DNA of 29,986 nt, taken from contig DCXE01000080.1 of the NCBI GenBank assembly GCA_002328295.1, forward strand, positions 1-29,986. The letters are read 5' to 3'. The DNA is from Candidatus Peribacter sp. UBA2144. Lineage in GTDB: Bacteria > Patescibacteriota > Gracilibacteria > Peribacterales > Peribacteraceae. The position numbers and the translations under genes were made by a program. Below are positions 28,785-29,986 of this stretch, piece after piece (positions within the stretch are counted from its first letter, which is position 1; every line of letters begins with the position of its first letter). Below the pieces are notes generated by a model. It was not told where the DNA came from. It was given only the letters and a program-made list of their open reading frames with translations, and did not search any database.

Positions 28785-29986
28785 TTCCACTTCCTCTTAG
28801 GCGCATGCCTTTTCTTCTCTAACCATTCAGCTGCATCCATAATAGTTACCTTGTAAGGATCCATTGTCTTTGGAATTGAAGCATTCGTTGTGCCATCAGT
28901 TACATATGGACCGTAACGTCCGTCTTTGACTTGAATTTCGTCCTTCGTATTCGGATCATTGCCCAGAACTTTAAGAGGTTCTGACATCTTCTTCTTTTTC
29001 TCTTTAGCTTCAGAAACTATTTTCAAAGCTCCTTCCAAATCCACATCTCCGGGCTCCATATCAACCGGAAGCGTGCCGGTTGCCTTGCCCCATCTGATGT
29101 AGGGACCGTAGCGTCCTAAGTTTACAGTAGCGACTTCGCCGCCTTTCTTTCCGAGCTCCTTCGGGAAACTAAGCTGTGCCAAAGCTTCCTCGAGCGTAAT
29201 CGAATCCATTGATAGTTTCTTTGGAACCGATGCACTTTTTGGCTTCTCTCCTTTTTTGCAATCATCCGGTCTTCCGATTTGAATGTAAGGTCCGAAGCGT
29301 CCGATACGAACAACCACATCCAGACCTGACTTTGCATCTTTTCCAAGTACGCGTTCTTTCATTACATCTTCTTTTTTGACTTCATCTTTCTTAGAAGCAA
29401 TCAGTTTTTCGAAAGGACCAAAGAATCCTTTAATAAATTCAATGCGCTTTTCTTTGCCATCCGCAATATCATCCAAAGACTGCTCCATCTTGGCTGTGAA
29501 CTTAAGATTAACGATGTCCGCAAAGTGCTCGACAAGTAAATCCGTAACCATGAAAGCCACGTCTTCCGGAATCAACTGTTTACCCTCCTTCTTTATATAA
29601 CCTCTCTGCTGAACAGTGCTAATAGTTGGAGCATACGTACTTGGTCGTCCAATTCCTTCTTCTTCAAGCTTTTTAACAAGGCTCGCTTCCGTATATCTGG
29701 GCGGTGGCTTGGTGAAGTGTTGTACCGGTGAGATTTCATCGCACTCAAGTTCATCACCTTCTTTAAGCTCTGGAAGGAACTTCTCACCACTATTTTGTTC
29801 TTCATCTTTTCTGTCTGATTCTTCCGATTCATCTTTGCCCTCCATATACACGCGAAGATATCCATCGAATAGAATAGTTTGTCCTGTTGCGCGGAACTGA
29901 TAGTTCTTTACATCAATGTCTGCACCAACTCTTTTTAACTGAGCTACAGCCATCTGAGTTGCAATAGAACGATTCCAGATCAGCGT
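28775..29986 (-). CDS. topA: DNA topoisomerase I, C-terminal part (runs off window)
   Basis: Relaxes negatively supercoiled DNA. Only the C-terminal ~403 residues lie in the window. Before the first Met (codon ending at 29953) the frame continues to the edge as TLIWNRSIATQM, which is TopA sequence, so the gene is 5'-truncated here. Visible blocks are FTKPPPRYTEASLVKKLEEEGIGRPSTYAPTISTVQQRGYI, which forms the end of the core, then three C-terminal topoisomerase repeats: GRFGPYIQIG, GRYGPYIRWG and GRYGPYVTDG. The tail KRHAPKRKWKKR is basic. The repeats lack Cys4 zinc fingers. The Toprim domain and catalytic tyrosine are outside the window. The stop lies in a palindromic array. Confidence 0.95.
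   Translation of the reverse strand, partial: TLIWNRSIATQMAVAQLKRVGADIDVKNYQFRATGQTILFDGYLRVYMEGKDESEESDRKDEEQNSGEKFLPELKEGDELECDEISPVQHFTKPPPRYTEASLVKKLEEEGIGRPSTYAPTISTVQQRGYIKKEGKQLIPEDVAFMVTDLLVEHFADIVNLKFTAKMEQSLDDIADGKEKRIEFIKGFFGPFEKLIASKKDEVKKEDVMKERVLGKDAKSGLDVVVRIGRFGPYIQIGRPDDCKKGEKPKSASVPKKLSMDSITLEEALAQLSFPKELGKKGGEVATVNLGRYGPYIRWGKATGTLPVDMEPGDVDLEGALKIVSEAKEKKKKMSEPLKVLGNDPNTKDEIQVKDGRYGPYVTDGTTNASIPKTMDPYKVTIMDAAEWLEKKRHAPKRKWKKR

Overview
The window reads as a chromosomal segment of an uncultured Candidate Phyla Radiation (Patescibacteria) bacterium. Peregrinibacteria would fit, but the sequence does not prove the phylum. The reasons are a dense set of small housekeeping genes, many multi-pass glycan-related membrane proteins, a cysteine-triplet protein of a type I remember from CPR genomes, a Lys in place of the usual groove Arg in YidC, and few Shine-Dalgarno sites. 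UGA is used as stop (dgt ends in TGA), so the recoded Gracilibacteria and Absconditabacteria are unlikely. No phage, transposase, CRISPR array or rRNA was seen.

Layout. 1-310 holds no convincing gene. 311-2784 (minus) carries csrA, cysS and a small hypothetical. 3023-4087 (+) is a class I fructose-bisphosphate aldolase. 4088-4550 is repeat-rich non-coding DNA. rnpA and yidC (minus) are divergent from gatC-gatA (plus). 8166-11143 (minus) has a hypothetical protein, a YfhO/GT-C-like membrane protein and a prolyl-tRNA editing protein. tRNA-Asp and a compositionally foreign cupin follow. 11991-15085 (minus) is an envelope block: ftsQ-like, D,D-carboxypeptidase, LysM+M23 peptidase. 15242-17865 (+) has a GT4 glycosyltransferase, nnrD and pgeF/yfiH. 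18005-18205 looks like an unclassified structured RNA, followed by dgt. 19470-22050 (minus) has a coiled-coil M23 peptidase, an N-formylglutamate-amidohydrolase-family protein and an MscS-like channel. 22114-26092 has a TMTC-like TPR protein, a TrmB-type regulator, and a divergent pair of Cys-rich/zinc-ribbon genes. tRNA-Trp, a DPM1-like GT2 and another GT-C-like membrane protein follow. The window ends inside topA (minus).

How the genes fit together. One theme is wall growth and trimming (FtsQ-like, DD-carboxypeptidase, two M23 peptidases, PgeF, YidC). A second is envelope glycosylation: the GT2 could supply polyprenyl-phosphate sugar to three GT-C-like membrane proteins, and a GT4 is also present. 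A third is translation fidelity and tRNA biology (CysRS, GatCA, RnpA, ProX-type editing, two tRNAs).

Two genome-wide features stand out. First, arrays of 6-9 nt words repeated 3-5 times, usually facing an inverted copy of themselves, sit on stop and start codons and also occur in frame inside coding genes. Second, a TANNNT -10 element, often GCTATNNT, lies 5-8 nt before the start codon of about half the genes, which suggests leaderless mRNAs.
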